Origin: JACJYC01 sp964558465
Lineage (GTDB): Bacteria > Bacteroidota > Bacteroidia > Chitinophagales > Saprospiraceae
Length of the DNA stretch: 26,019 nt
Direction of reading: 5' to 3'
Assembly (NCBI GenBank): GCA_964558465.1
Contig: CAZLEF010000098.1
Span: forward strand, 1 to 26,019
Shown: piece after piece, positions 7,301 through 14,371 of the stretch
Layout of the letters: every line of letters starts with the position of its first letter
Position numbering within the stretch: the first letter of the stretch is position 1
The notes under the pieces: generated by a model
The model's database searches: none
What the model was told of the DNA's origin: nothing
What the model saw: the letters and a program-made list of their open reading frames with translations, nothing else
Position numbers and translations under genes: made by a program

Positions 7301-9175
7301 ATTACCGCGGAACGCAAAGTCAATGTTGTCGTCCTTGATGGAAAAATCGCCGTTAAAGGCATTTTTGCTGAGCTTACCGGATAGCTGGGCGTTTTGATAG
7401 TTGTATCCTTTGAAATTGAAGGAAGTGACGCTGGCTGAAAGGTCAGCGTTGGCGGACTCGGGGGTCAGTCCCACCCCGTTATTGACTTTGGAGGTGAAAT
7501 TGACGATGCCAAAATCAGGATTGCCCGTCCAGATGCCGAGGTTGAATCCGGTCAGGGTCAGGTTTCCGGAATATTCGGTTTTTTGCCGGTTGTCGCGCAG
7601 GACCATCTGCATGTCCATCTTGGCCCGCCCGATATCGGTTTTCAGTTCGCCGAAAGCGACGAAGTTGGTAAAAAAGCCGTCGAACCGGCCGCTGAAATCC
7701 AGTCTGCCGAGGCGGTCGAAGTTTTCAGGAGGGTTAAAATTGGGGATCAACTGGCGCAGGGTGCTCATCCGGGTTACGAGGCGCTCCAGGCCGAGGTTGA
7801 GGGACTGGCTTTGATTGACGGCAAGGTCGCGCGAACCGAAGCTGCCTTTGATCAGGGTGCCGTCCGACAGAACGATCTGCAGGTTATTGCCGCGCAGGTT
7901 GTTGACCTGACCGCTCACCCGCCCGTCGACGATGACGACCTCGTCCTTATTGTTTTGAAAAAAGGTATTGTTTTTCAATTCGGGTGCAAAGGTCATGATA
8001 TCCCGAACCGCCACCGAGGCCTGGTCCATTCTGGCATCCATCCGGACGAGGTCTTCAAAACTTTCAAAAGCCGTATAACCGATGCCGCGGTAACGCAATG
8101 CCAGCGTATCTCCGACATGACTGTAAGGCGTGATGATCTGCATGTTGTTGAGCACAACGCTGTCGGGCGAAACGATGGCTTCCCTGGCGGATAATTCCCT
8201 CAGGATAAAACCGCTGGATTCCGCGAGGGAAATCCCGTTCAGCCGGCCCCTGAAAATATCTCGGGCAAAGGAAAAGCTGTCGATGGAAATGCCGATGTCC
8301 CTGACTTGCAAATGATCGTAATCCAGTTCGTCGGCGGGCGTAGTTTTGATGGGCGATTTGCTGAAATTGTGGAGGGAAAACCGGCCCCCTTCCATCGCAA
8401 ACTGGCGGACAAACGCTTTGAAAGCCGATGAATCGGCCGTTTCAGGTTCTTCTTCCACTGCAAGTTCAGTACCGATCCAACTCGTCACTTTTACGCTGGG
8501 CTCCAGCAGTTCAATGGATTCCACATCCAGCAATTCATTCGGAAGGTCCATCCCGTTGATTTGGACGGCGCCACTTTTTAAGAAAGCAAAAAATCCGTTG
8601 CCGCTGGCCCGGTCCTCCTGTTCAAACCGGATATTTTCCAGGTCAAGCTGGCGCAAATTCAGGTTAAAACCGCCTTTTTTGCTGACAGCAGCCGTATCCG
8701 GCGGGAAAAGCCGGTCGAGGACATTATCCAGGTTGGTCTGGTTTTCATTGGGGTATCGCCGGAGTTGCAGGACGGTATTTTTTAAACCCAGGGTTTCTAT
8801 CTCAAAACCTCTTTTATACCAAACATAGGGGTTGAGGTTGATATTGGCTGTCAGTTCGCCGGCATAGATCAGGGTATCGCAATTCAGGTCTTCAATATAA
8901 AGCCCTTCCAGGATCAGGTCGTCCAGAAAGGCCAGATAGAGGTAATCCAGTTTTACGGAGGCGCCCAGCCGTTCACTGATGGCGGCGGCGGCTTTTCTTG
9001 CGGCCCAGTTTTGCACAAAAGGGAGTTGGAAGAGGAGGAATACCGACAGAAAAATCAATCCCGATCCAGACAGGACCCGTTTGGTCCATTTCCAGGCGAG
9101 GTTGCGCCAGCCACGCCGGGGCGCGGGTGTTGGGGCAACGGTAGTTTGATCCTGCTTTTCGGCGGTTTCTTCCAT
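4316..9175 (-). CDS. TamB-like translocation/assembly module protein (DUF490)
   Basis: A protein of about 1619 residues. TamB/AsmA-like proteins form a long hydrophobic groove across the periplasm and act in outer-membrane protein assembly or phospholipid transport. A single N-terminal membrane anchor (VLSGSGLIFLSVFLLFQLPF, roughly residues 34-53) leads to an AsmA-like start (AAAAISERLGASVKLDYLYL) and over a thousand residues of repetitive beta-strand. The C-terminal DUF490 core includes GDIRIVTPRGADFQMYGDYTITEG, YLFTL, an RGGQIRWSGDPFGAQIQLEAEY segment and a last NLFNDRLSVQVGG part. The start is set at ATG 9175: the only longer option is a TTG at 9190, which lies inside the -7 promoter box. 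No TamA/BamA-like partner gene is adjacent. The family is clear; the cargo is not. Confidence 0.93.
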   Translation of the reverse strand: MEETAEKQDQTTVAPTPAPRRGWRNLAWKWTKRVLSGSGLIFLSVFLLFQLPFVQNWAARKAAAAISERLGASVKLDYLYLAFLDDLILEGLYIEDLNCDTLIYAGELTANINLNPYVWYKRGFEIETLGLKNTVLQLRRYPNENQTNLDNVLDRLFPPDTAAVSKKGGFNLNLRQLDLENIRFEQEDRASGNGFFAFLKSGAVQINGMDLPNELLDVESIELLEPSVKVTSWIGTELAVEEEPETADSSAFKAFVRQFAMEGGRFSLHNFSKSPIKTTPADELDYDHLQVRDIGISIDSFSFARDIFRGRLNGISLAESSGFILRELSAREAIVSPDSVVLNNMQIITPYSHVGDTLALRYRGIGYTAFESFEDLVRMDARMDQASVAVRDIMTFAPELKNNTFFQNNKDEVVIVDGRVSGQVNNLRGNNLQIVLSDGTLIKGSFGSRDLAVNQSQSLNLGLERLVTRMSTLRQLIPNFNPPENFDRLGRLDFSGRFDGFFTNFVAFGELKTDIGRAKMDMQMVLRDNRQKTEYSGNLTLTGFNLGIWTGNPDFGIVNFTSKVNNGVGLTPESANADLSASVTSFNFKGYNYQNAQLSGKLSKNAFNGDFSIKDDNIDFAFRGNINYGDSIPVFDFNADVNKLDLLKLNLSKSDIVLSGKVELNLRIRNSSIEGKANATGISLTHNDVDTYDIAYIVARDSLLPKNNHRFSIDSDIGNAVVEGQFDLTRLHEAFASLIARNFPEFSKRFNIVDNEKNTTPRHFSFDIFLEDSKGLNWIVDPKLHKIRDLQLNGHYYGDAGSALLDLDMPLFGFGDLALSDVAARIGIEGSDANFFLVVDSTVVNDNYLLSTVTLDALIQRDTIEFSLSQRNKATYVENLEFDGYFYLKDSLNYEVRFRESELKLLDERWQIDQNNFVSFGKGYFDTQNFKLESNGREIRLSKQGDQGALLDLRNFDFELINNLWGYDPLQFDGIFHTVVTVQNVFELKGIRAFVKADTFLINQEDFGVFELSAEADSLNSRADYYLAITRDTMQLTAKGVYNLGDLREAGGKLLPSDQKKNYFNLSIDIFSYPLDIARYFTGDDLRDIEGLFNARLNFSGQPSRPDVTGNVLPRNGAFTVDFLKTRYSFKTGVIIANNFMFDATGLILYDKYGHSAVLYGGLSHNHLADLGLSARLRTRRFLGLDTKKGDNDLFYGHAIGSGYLTFTGSFDQTDIYVNAIVGDSTQLVIPVSNRSSGSKRNFRFLEKKDDAEKKSASGEEITGVNLEMELTVKEEAQMQIVFNEQTGDVIKGAGRGDIRIVTPRGADFQMYGDYTITEGNYLFTLYNVVNKDFRIKRGGQIRWSGDPFGAQIQLEAEYKDLKASLAGFIQEYLLSAGDDIRKQAGNQTEVALLLRLQGDLLKPIITFDLSFPDLRGQLQTYAENKLRLLKQDPNEMNRQVFGLILVGQFLPSDLSIRGEDIFYNTVSEFLSNQLSLLLTQLFQDVIGEGKVLSGTDLDIVYSYNRNVNLGDQNLSTGNEFEVSITQNLFNDRLSVQVGGNVVNNALASGAFLGNDLVLEYALNDQRTLKIRVYQRLEPDIAAGRRLQIGAGLSYRKEFNNFREFFEDMRKKVRENSGQ

Positions 9176-9187
9176 CCGATAAAACTG

Positions 9188-9195
9188 CAAAGGTA
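9188..9195 (-). promoter_or_regulatory. -7 promoter box TACCTTTG of the TamB-like gene
   Basis: On the minus strand TACCTTTG matches TAnnTTTG exactly, ending 12 bases before the ATG at 9175. This implies a very short leader and rules out the in-frame TTG at 9190 as the start. A short GTGGAC-type repeat (9211-9235) lies just upstream. Confidence 0.65.
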
Positions 9196-9210
9196 TTGAT
9201 TTCGGCAGAA

Positions 9211-9235
9211 GGTGGACGATAGACAGTGGACGGTA
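9211..9235. repeat. Short degenerate repeat GTGGACGATAGACAGTGGAC
   Basis: Two copies of GTGGACG-like sequence about 15 bases apart sit upstream of the TamB promoter. They resemble a reduced form of the tandem arrays found in the other gaps. The rest of the 252-base gap to 9427 is AT-rich, with nothing else recognised. Confidence 0.4.
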
Positions 9236-9427
9236 TATTCATTTATTTTTGGGGAACAGGCACTGGAACACTTCTTTTTGACGCCTGGGAAAAAGTCTGC
9301 CTTTTTTTTCGTCCTATCCAAAGGCTTAAACAAATTCTCCCGACCTTCGGACCATCCACCTTCAACCTCTTTTATATAACACAAATCCAGGGCAAATGGT
9401 AACAAAATTGCCGGATTTAACCTGGGT

Positions 9428-10390
9428 TTAACGACTTTCCACAAATTCCAGGGCCCGTTCCTCTGACCAATAGACGCCTTCCGGATGGCGCGACACAAAA
9501 CCGGTATGACCGCCCCACCTGGGGGTTTCCAGGTAAAGACAAGGATTTTTGGTCGCCTGGGTATAAGGATAACATTCTTTTGAAAGAAAGGTGTCATCGA
9601 GTGCGTTGACCAGCAGGGTAGGCACGCGGATGGATTCCAGTATGGGCAATGAGCTGCATTTCTCCCAATAATCCTCAGCGTTTTTAAACCCGTGCAAGGG
9701 GGCTGTGAACCGGTCGTCGAAACTTTTAAAATCAGCCGGCATTTTGCCGCCGGCCTGTAATAACCCGGGGAATTGTTTGGCTTTCAGGTCCATTTTTTTA
9801 TTGAGGGAGGTCATGAACCGGTTGAGGTATCCGTAATTATACCATTTGCCGATCTTCAGGTTGGCGCTGCGGATATGGCAGGGTACGGAAAAGGTTACGG
9901 CGGCGACGATCTGCCCGGGCGTCGTGTCCGGCCTTTCGCCCAGGTAGCGCAACACCACGTTGCCACCCAGGCTGAAACCCGTCAGTGCGATCTGTTCGTA
10001 ATGACCGGTGTTGAGGATCTGGCGGATCACCCATTCCAGGTCGGCGCTGACCCCCATATGGTACGACCAGGGTTTCAGGTTGGGTTCTCCGCTGCAGCCT
10101 CTGAAATTCATGCCGGCGCCGTCCCATCCGGCGCGGTTGAACCGGCGGATGATGCCGCGGATATAAGGTCTGCGGCTGTCGCCTTCCAGCCCGTGAAGGG
10201 CCAGAAGCAGGCGTTTGCTACCGGTGCGGGACCAGTCCAGGTCGATAAAATCCCCGTCGGGTGTCGGCAACCGCTGACGGTGAAAATCCACGCCTTCAAC
10301 CCGCCGGAATAATGCCGGGTAGACGGTGTTCAGATGCGGGTTCCGGAAAAGCGCCGGGGGGCGGTAAGTGCTGTTTGGGAGGATCGGCAT
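9428..10390 (-). CDS. YheT/EMB8-family alpha/beta hydrolase
   Basis: A 320-residue cytoplasmic alpha/beta hydrolase of the YheT (COG0429) type. The opening PPALFRNPHLNTVYPALFR is characteristic of that family. The oxyanion region is LLALHGLEGDSRRPYIRG, and MNFRGCSGEPN follows. The nucleophile is Ser140 in GFSLGG, the acid is Asp265 or Asp266 (NALDD), and the base is His295 in GGHTGF, so the catalytic triad is complete. The length is normal. The physiological substrate is not established for the family; a carboxylesterase activity is likely. The ATG at 10388-10390 gives the standard N-terminus. Upstream lies a 10-bp tandem array rather than a recognisable promoter, and the 125-base gap from the preceding gene suggests separate transcription. 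Confidence 0.92.
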   Translation of the reverse strand: MPILPNSTYRPPALFRNPHLNTVYPALFRRVEGVDFHRQRLPTPDGDFIDLDWSRTGSKRLLLALHGLEGDSRRPYIRGIIRRFNRAGWDGAGMNFRGCSGEPNLKPWSYHMGVSADLEWVIRQILNTGHYEQIALTGFSLGGNVVLRYLGERPDTTPGQIVAAVTFSVPCHIRSANLKIGKWYNYGYLNRFMTSLNKKMDLKAKQFPGLLQAGGKMPADFKSFDDRFTAPLHGFKNAEDYWEKCSSLPILESIRVPTLLVNALDDTFLSKECYPYTQATKNPCLYLETPRWGGHTGFVSRHPEGVYWSEERALEFVESR

Positions 10391-10410
10391 TTTAACCGGT
10401 AGTTGATGAT

Positions 10411-10494
10411 GGTTTAAGATGGTTCATGGTGGTTCATGATGGTTCATGATGGTTATGCTGCCGTTACCCCAACCACAATGAACAACAATGAACC
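10411..10494. repeat. 10-bp tandem array (GGTTCATGAT)n with inverted copies
   Basis: Five 10-bp units (GGTTTAAGAT, GGTTCATGGT, GGTTCATGAT twice, then a degenerate one) run from 10411 to 10460. Two units of the opposite orientation (ACAATGAACA, ACAATGAACC) follow at 10475-10494, so the halves can pair imperfectly. The array fills the gap between two minus-strand genes. Confidence 0.88.
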
Positions 10495-10515
10495 ATAATA
10501 AACTTTTTAAGGAAA

Positions 10516-11097
10516 TTAGTACAACCTTTTCATCTTCTTCTGCGTCAGCCCCTCGATCACTTCAAACACCGTTTGGGGTTTATGCGGGCGCCAGTTGAGG
10601 TCGTTGAACCATTCTCCAAAATAGAGGTATTGTTTCAGACGGGAATCCCGCATTTCCTCTTCCACGTGTTTGAGGGTGTTCAGCAGGGCGACCCATCCGT
10701 CCTGTTCGCTGATATCTTCGTACCATTCCTCGTAATAGCTGTCATCTGAGCCGTGGAAGTTGAGCACGTTTTCACAAGTCAGGATAAACTTGGAGACCCC
10801 TTGTTCCACCAGCGGATCAATCACCTCCCGTTTGAGGAATTTGATATCGTTGTGGAGGCAATCATTCCACTCGCCGAACATTTCGAGGATGGCAAACCCT
10901 TCGTCATAATCGACAAACAGCAATTTCATATAAAGGGTCGATGAGCCGAATTCATCCCATTGCGGGTGGATAAAATAATTGTAGATCCGGTTTTTGAAAC
11001 CGAATTCATCATACTTTCTCCGGTAGAAGGGGGACCGCTTGTCTTCTTCGGCTGTGTACTCGTCGCGCCAGTTGTAATGTGGTTCTATATCGTGCAT
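10516..11097 (-). CDS. Conserved protein of unknown function, acidic, Trp/Tyr-rich
   Basis: A 193-residue soluble protein with no signal peptide or membrane segment. It is rich in Asp, Glu, Tyr and Trp, with blocks such as DDSYYEEWYEDISEQDGW and LYFGEWFNDLNWRPHKP. The pattern, with a central KFILTCENVLNFHGSDD strand-helix, looks like a small folded domain, but no family was recognised and no catalytic motif is evident. The start is ATG 11097, and the gene lies 45 bases after the end of the upstream DUF3667 gene on the same strand, so co-transcription is possible. Coding character is supported by full-length openness, composition and orderly spacing with its neighbours. Confidence 0.8.
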   Translation of the reverse strand: MHDIEPHYNWRDEYTAEEDKRSPFYRRKYDEFGFKNRIYNYFIHPQWDEFGSSTLYMKLLFVDYDEGFAILEMFGEWNDCLHNDIKFLKREVIDPLVEQGVSKFILTCENVLNFHGSDDSYYEEWYEDISEQDGWVALLNTLKHVEEEMRDSRLKQYLYFGEWFNDLNWRPHKPQTVFEVIEGLTQKKMKRLY

Positions 11098-11142
11098 AAG
11101 ATCCCGGATATTCCGTAAAACGGCGTATCGGCCCGGATTGTT

Positions 11143-11925
11143 TTAACCGCCGGGCCGGCCGCCCGTCAAAGCTATTCCGATCCCGATCAGAATGCCGAAC
11201 AGCATAGAAGCCAGAAGAAACAAAATAAACCCAAGCAGTTGCACAGCGAGGGAACGCCAGAAAGCGCCGGCGACCGAATAGCCAAAAAACGGTTTGAGGC
11301 CAAAAACATAATAAACCGTGGAGGTCAGGGTAGTGGCGAGCAGGATTTGGTTGTAGTTGAAACGGGCCAGAAAAATTCCGCCTGCCTGGACGACCAGGGA
11401 AATGATCTGTATTTGTCCGTATAAAAAAGCGGTGATGATCAGCATTTCGGCATAATTGAGCCGCCTGCGCCGGTAAACCCATTTAGCCGCCAGCGCAATA
11501 AACGGAATGATCAGCAGGGAGATCAGGTTGAAATATTTCCGGATCCCATTCATAATTTCTGTTTGCCAGGCCAGGGCTTCCTGGTTTTCCGACATGCCCA
11601 TCATCTCGTTCATGTTGCGGACCTGATAGTCAAACAAACCAAGCCACAGGACCAATACGGAGGTGACCCCCGTGAGGATGAACAGGTACCGGAAGGGATT
11701 GTAATACCGGACCGTCCTGCCCGAAAGATAATCGTCCAGCAAAACCCAGGGTTTGGTGAACAACATGATCAGGGTATGCCAGAACCCTTGCTCGATATTG
11801 GTGATGATGCCAAAAAGCGAGGTGAACAGCATCCGCATCGTAAATCGGCCGTGCGTTGTTTTTTGACCGCATTTTGGACAGAAGGCGCCCTCAAATGTGG
11901 CGGTGCAGGTTTTGCATTGGGTCAT
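11143..11925 (-). CDS. DUF3667 membrane protein (copy 1)
   Basis: A 260-residue inner-membrane protein. An N-terminal zinc ribbon (Cys4, Cys7, Cys16, Cys19: CKTC and FCPKCGQK) is followed by the DUF3667 core, with NIEQGFWHTLIMLFTKPWVLLDDYLSG and YYNPFRYLFILTG, and then four to five hydrophobic segments. The function of the family is unknown. The start is placed at ATG 11925 because the resulting MTQCKTC aligns with MDCKNC of the paralogue; the upstream in-frame TTG at 11952 would add nine unlike residues. It is the downstream half of a tandem pair, separated from copy 2 by 86 bases that contain a GGATGAAGG-type array. Confidence 0.88.
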   Translation of the reverse strand: MTQCKTCTATFEGAFCPKCGQKTTHGRFTMRMLFTSLFGIITNIEQGFWHTLIMLFTKPWVLLDDYLSGRTVRYYNPFRYLFILTGVTSVLVLWLGLFDYQVRNMNEMMGMSENQEALAWQTEIMNGIRKYFNLISLLIIPFIALAAKWVYRRRRLNYAEMLIITAFLYGQIQIISLVVQAGGIFLARFNYNQILLATTLTSTVYYVFGLKPFFGYSVAGAFWRSLAVQLLGFILFLLASMLFGILIGIGIALTGGRPGG

Positions 11926-11950
11926 TTCGGATGAAAGCTGGGTGGTTTTC

Positions 11951-12000
11951 AAGGATGAAGGGTGAAGGTTAAAGGATGAAGGTCAAAGGAGAAGGGTTAA
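11951..12000. repeat. Degenerate tandem array (GGATGAAGG / TTAAA type)
   Basis: Purine-rich imperfect repeats of GGATGAAGG, GGTGAAGG and GGTTAAA occupy the gap between the two DUF3667 genes. The unit differs from those in the other gaps. Confidence 0.75.
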
Positions 12001-12011
12001 GTTGAAAAGGG

Positions 12012-12761
12012 TTACAGGAAGAGGCTTACAATGCTGCCAACTAAAAGGGCAAAAATAGCCAATAAAAAATTTCCGAGGATATACAATGCCAGGGATCTCC
12101 AGATGGCGCCTCCTGTGCTATACCCTCCCAGCGGCTTAAAAGCGTAGGCATAGTAACCGATATTGACGAACAGGGTCAGGCCTGAAGAGATCAGGATAAA
12201 AACAGGGGCCAGAAAAATGGAAGCCTGCACAAAAATATTGATCATGGTCACCTGTCCGAACAAATAGCCGTTGATCACCAGGTGCTCGGCGTAATTGTAT
12301 TTCAGCCGTTTGAACACCCATAAACCTGCCAGCGCAATGAACGGCAAGGCCAGAAAAGGGATAAAATTCAGGAATCTTTTTACCCATTCGACGATCGTTT
12401 GTTGCTCATCTATGCCGGTTTGCCGGATTTTTAAGCCGGAAATTTGGACGACCTGCTCGTTCTGGAATTCGATCACATTGAAGGTGATGATAAAGAGGGC
12501 GGAGGCCGTAGCCCAGAGAAACAGGTAACGAAACGGGTCGTAATAAGGTCGGGTAACGCCGGAAACCACATCCCGGATCACCTTGGCCGGGTTTTTGAAC
12601 AAGAGGAGCAGGGTGTGCCAGAGGCCTCTGTCGAGGTTGGCGATCATGTGAATGAAATTGGTCGACAAAGTTTTGACCGATATCCTTTCTTCAATGACCT
12701 TCTGGCCGCAAGCCGGACAAAACCGGCCGTTAAAGGATTCGCCGCAATTTTTACAGTCCAT
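12012..12761 (-). CDS. DUF3667 membrane protein (copy 2)
   Basis: A 249-residue paralogue of the next gene downstream. It has a zinc ribbon (Cys3, Cys6, Cys15, Cys18: CKNC and FCPACGQK), the DUF3667 hallmark NLDRGLWHTLLLLFKNPAKVIRDVVSG, YYDPFRYLFLW, and about five membrane segments, including a closing LYILGNFLLAIFALLVGSIVSLFL. The two proteins align over their whole length at moderate identity, which indicates an old tandem duplication. The function is unknown; the arrangement of ribbon and membrane helices suggests a metal-stabilised cytoplasmic head on an integral membrane body. The ATG at 12761 lies about 45 bases from the divergent kinase gene. A near-consensus -7 box (TATTTTCG, minus strand 12779-12786) precedes it. 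Confidence 0.9.
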   Translation of the reverse strand: MDCKNCGESFNGRFCPACGQKVIEERISVKTLSTNFIHMIANLDRGLWHTLLLLFKNPAKVIRDVVSGVTRPYYDPFRYLFLWATASALFIITFNVIEFQNEQVVQISGLKIRQTGIDEQQTIVEWVKRFLNFIPFLALPFIALAGLWVFKRLKYNYAEHLVINGYLFGQVTMINIFVQASIFLAPVFILISSGLTLFVNIGYYAYAFKPLGGYSTGGAIWRSLALYILGNFLLAIFALLVGSIVSLFL

Positions 12762-12787
12762 TCGCCGGAATTAAGACCCGAAAATAC

Positions 12788-12795
12788 GACCTTTG
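12788..12795 (+). promoter_or_regulatory. Near-consensus -7 box GACCTTTG, overlapping divergent promoters
   Basis: GACCTTTG differs from TAnnTTTG at one base and lies 20 bases before the TTG at 12816. The minus-strand candidate TATTTTCG (12779-12786) for the DUF3667 gene is beside it, so the divergent genes would have almost back-to-back promoters in about 55 bases. Confidence 0.4.
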
Positions 12796-12815
12796 TCGCA
12801 AATCCGTTGATTTAC

Positions 12816-13370
12816 TTGAAAAGGATTTGCATTACAGGGCCGGAATCCAGCGGTAAAACCACGCTTGCAACCTCGCTTGCCGCGCATTATCGCAGTTTCC
12901 GGTTGGAAGAAACCGCCAGGCCCTTTCTGGAACAATTGGGCAGGCCCTACCGGGAAGAAGACCTGCTGACCATAGCCCAAACCCAGCGAAACCTGGAGAT
13001 CAGGGCCGAAACCAATCCGGAAGGTTTTATTTCGGCCCAACCTCTGCCGGACCTTTATTTTGCAGATACAGGGCTGGAAGTGATCAAAATATGGTCGGAG
13101 GTCAGATTCGGCCGCGCTCATCCCTGGATCGCCGAAACCCTGCGCAGCTATCCGGCCGACCTTTACCTGCTTTGTTCCCCGGACCTGCCCTGGTCGTTCG
13201 ACCCGCTTCGCGAACACCCTTCGTCTGCCGAAAGAATCGCCCTTTTCCGGTTGTATGCCAGTGAACTGGATCAACTGGGAATCCCCTGGCGGGTGGTGGA
13301 AGGGACCGGTGAAAACCGGACTTTTGCGGCACAACGTCTCATTGCGGACTTTTTGGAATTGAACTTTTAA
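12816..13370 (+). CDS. NadR-like P-loop kinase / AAA ATPase, TTG start
   Basis: A 184-residue P-loop protein resembling the C-terminal ribosylnicotinamide-kinase domain of NadR. Walker A is GPESSGKT (residues 8-15). A conserved EETARPFLEQLGRPYREEDL segment follows, then LYFADTGLEVIKIWSEVRFG, with the Asp expected in this kinase-like family, and the PADLYLLCSPDLPW strand. The family phosphorylates nicotinamide riboside in NAD salvage; no NadR adenylyltransferase domain and no pnuC transporter gene are beside it, so the substrate is inferred. No ATG fits. TTG at 12816 gives MKRICITGPESSGKT, as in relatives; TTG at 12807 is the alternative. The open frame continues upstream into the divergent gene but is not family-like there. 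Confidence 0.85.
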   Translation: MKRICITGPESSGKTTLATSLAAHYRSFRLEETARPFLEQLGRPYREEDLLTIAQTQRNLEIRAETNPEGFISAQPLPDLYFADTGLEVIKIWSEVRFGRAHPWIAETLRSYPADLYLLCSPDLPWSFDPLREHPSSAERIALFRLYASELDQLGIPWRVVEGTGENRTFAAQRLIADFLELNF

Positions 13371-13434
13371 GCCGCCGCAAAGTTTTCTCAATCAGAGCGA
13401 TCTGCATTCAAATAATCAGAAAAATCAAAAAACC

Positions 13435-14100
13435 ATGATGATCCGTTCCTTAGTTTTTATGGCGGCCATTTTCGGCGCAGCCTTTACCAGTTGCGGGCAG
13501 AACAAAAATGTACAACCCGGCGCTGAATCCGGCGTGCAATTGATCGAAAAATATGTTTCCGGCAAAGGGTACGAAAAATATTCGGTCGCCACTTTTGCAG
13601 GCGGTTGTTTCTGGTGTACGGAAGCGGCCTTTGAGCGCATCCGCGGCGTGAAGGACGTCATTTCCGGGTACAGCGGCGGCCAGGAAAAATACCCCACTTA
13701 TGAGGAAGTAGGCAGCGCCGCAACCGGGCATACCGAATCCATACAGATTTATTTTGATCCGAAAGAAGTCAGCTTCGACACCCTGCTGGCCGTGTTTTTT
13801 GTGGCGCACGACCCAACTCAGGTCGATCGCCAGGGCCCGGATGTGGGGCCTCAGTACCGCTCGGCCATCTTTTACCACAATGAAGAGCAGAAAACGAAGG
13901 CAGCAGCCTTTTTTAAACAGCAGGCCCCCCGTTTCGACAAGCCGGTCGCTACGGAACTCACCCCGTTCAGCGAATTTTGGGTTGCGGAAGGCTACCACCA
14001 GGATTATTACGTCCACCACCCCGAAAATCCCTACGTGCAGCGGGTGAGCCGGCCCAAGGTGGAGAAGGTGGAAAAGCGGTTTAAAGCGCTATTGAAGTAG
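13435..14100 (+). CDS. msrA: Peptide methionine sulfoxide reductase MsrA, lipoprotein form
   Basis: A 221-residue MsrA that reduces methionine-S-sulfoxide in oxidised proteins. The catalytic motif GCFWCTE (residues 57-63, nucleophile Cys58) is intact. GYSGG, YEEVGSAATGHTES, VFFVAHDPTQVDRQGPDVGPQYRSAIF and AEGYHQDYY follow in the usual order. The N-terminus is a signal peptide with a likely lipobox FTSC (Cys20), so the enzyme is probably anchored in an envelope membrane facing the periplasm. Besides Cys20 the only other cysteine is Cys61, so recycling would use the CxxC-like GCFWC pair or an external reductant. The start is ATG 13435; ATG 13438 is equally possible. No fused or adjacent MsrB is present. 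Confidence 0.95.
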   Translation: MMIRSLVFMAAIFGAAFTSCGQNKNVQPGAESGVQLIEKYVSGKGYEKYSVATFAGGCFWCTEAAFERIRGVKDVISGYSGGQEKYPTYEEVGSAATGHTESIQIYFDPKEVSFDTLLAVFFVAHDPTQVDRQGPDVGPQYRSAIFYHNEEQKTKAAAFFKQQAPRFDKPVATELTPFSEFWVAEGYHQDYYVHHPENPYVQRVSRPKVEKVEKRFKALLK

Positions 14101-14106
14101 TTTTGT

Positions 14107-14135
14107 GGTCAGTTGTCAGTTGTCAGTTGTCAGTC
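14107..14135. repeat. 7-bp tandem array (CAGTTGT)n
   Basis: Three perfect CAGTTGT units plus partial units at each end lie just after the msrA stop. Further on, 14241-14276 carries CTTTGTGCTTCCCTTGTG-like sequence, another loose repeat. The rest of the 271-base gap shows no gene. Confidence 0.9.
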
Positions 14136-14344
14136 TCTGCCCGCAAAGCCCTGGCGGCGGCGGGGAGCAGTGTGATGTCAAAGGAACCTGCGGCAAATTA
14201 TAGCCTTGTAGAAGAGGCGTCGGCATCAGGTTGAAAACCCTTCTGAACTTTGTGCTTCCCTTGTGTCTTTGTGGTGAAAAAAAACCAAACAAGCGCTAAA
14301 CCCCGCCAAAATAATTTATTACCGGGAAACAAACACAAAAGCCT

Positions 14345-14352
14345 TTATTTTG
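14345..14352 (+). promoter_or_regulatory. Weak -7 box TTATTTTG
   Basis: One mismatch to TAnnTTTG, 19 bases before the ATG at 14372. A three-codon frame ATG GTG AAA TGA (14364-14375) overlaps that start. Either could be chance. Confidence 0.3.
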
Positions 14353-14371
14353 CGATCCAAAATATGGTGAA

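Noticed and set aside
4829..7384. Long plus-strand open frames opposite the TamB-like gene
   Set aside because: They mirror codon bias of the real minus-strand gene; Val/Gly/Phe-rich with no recognisable fold.
12444..12815. Upstream extension of the NadR-like kinase frame
   Set aside because: It lies opposite the DUF3667 gene and has no family similarity; the P-loop protein normally starts a few residues before Walker A.
14136..14340. tRNA or other RNA gene after msrA
   Set aside because: No cloverleaf, T-loop GGTTCGA pattern or conserved RNA motif could be found by eye.
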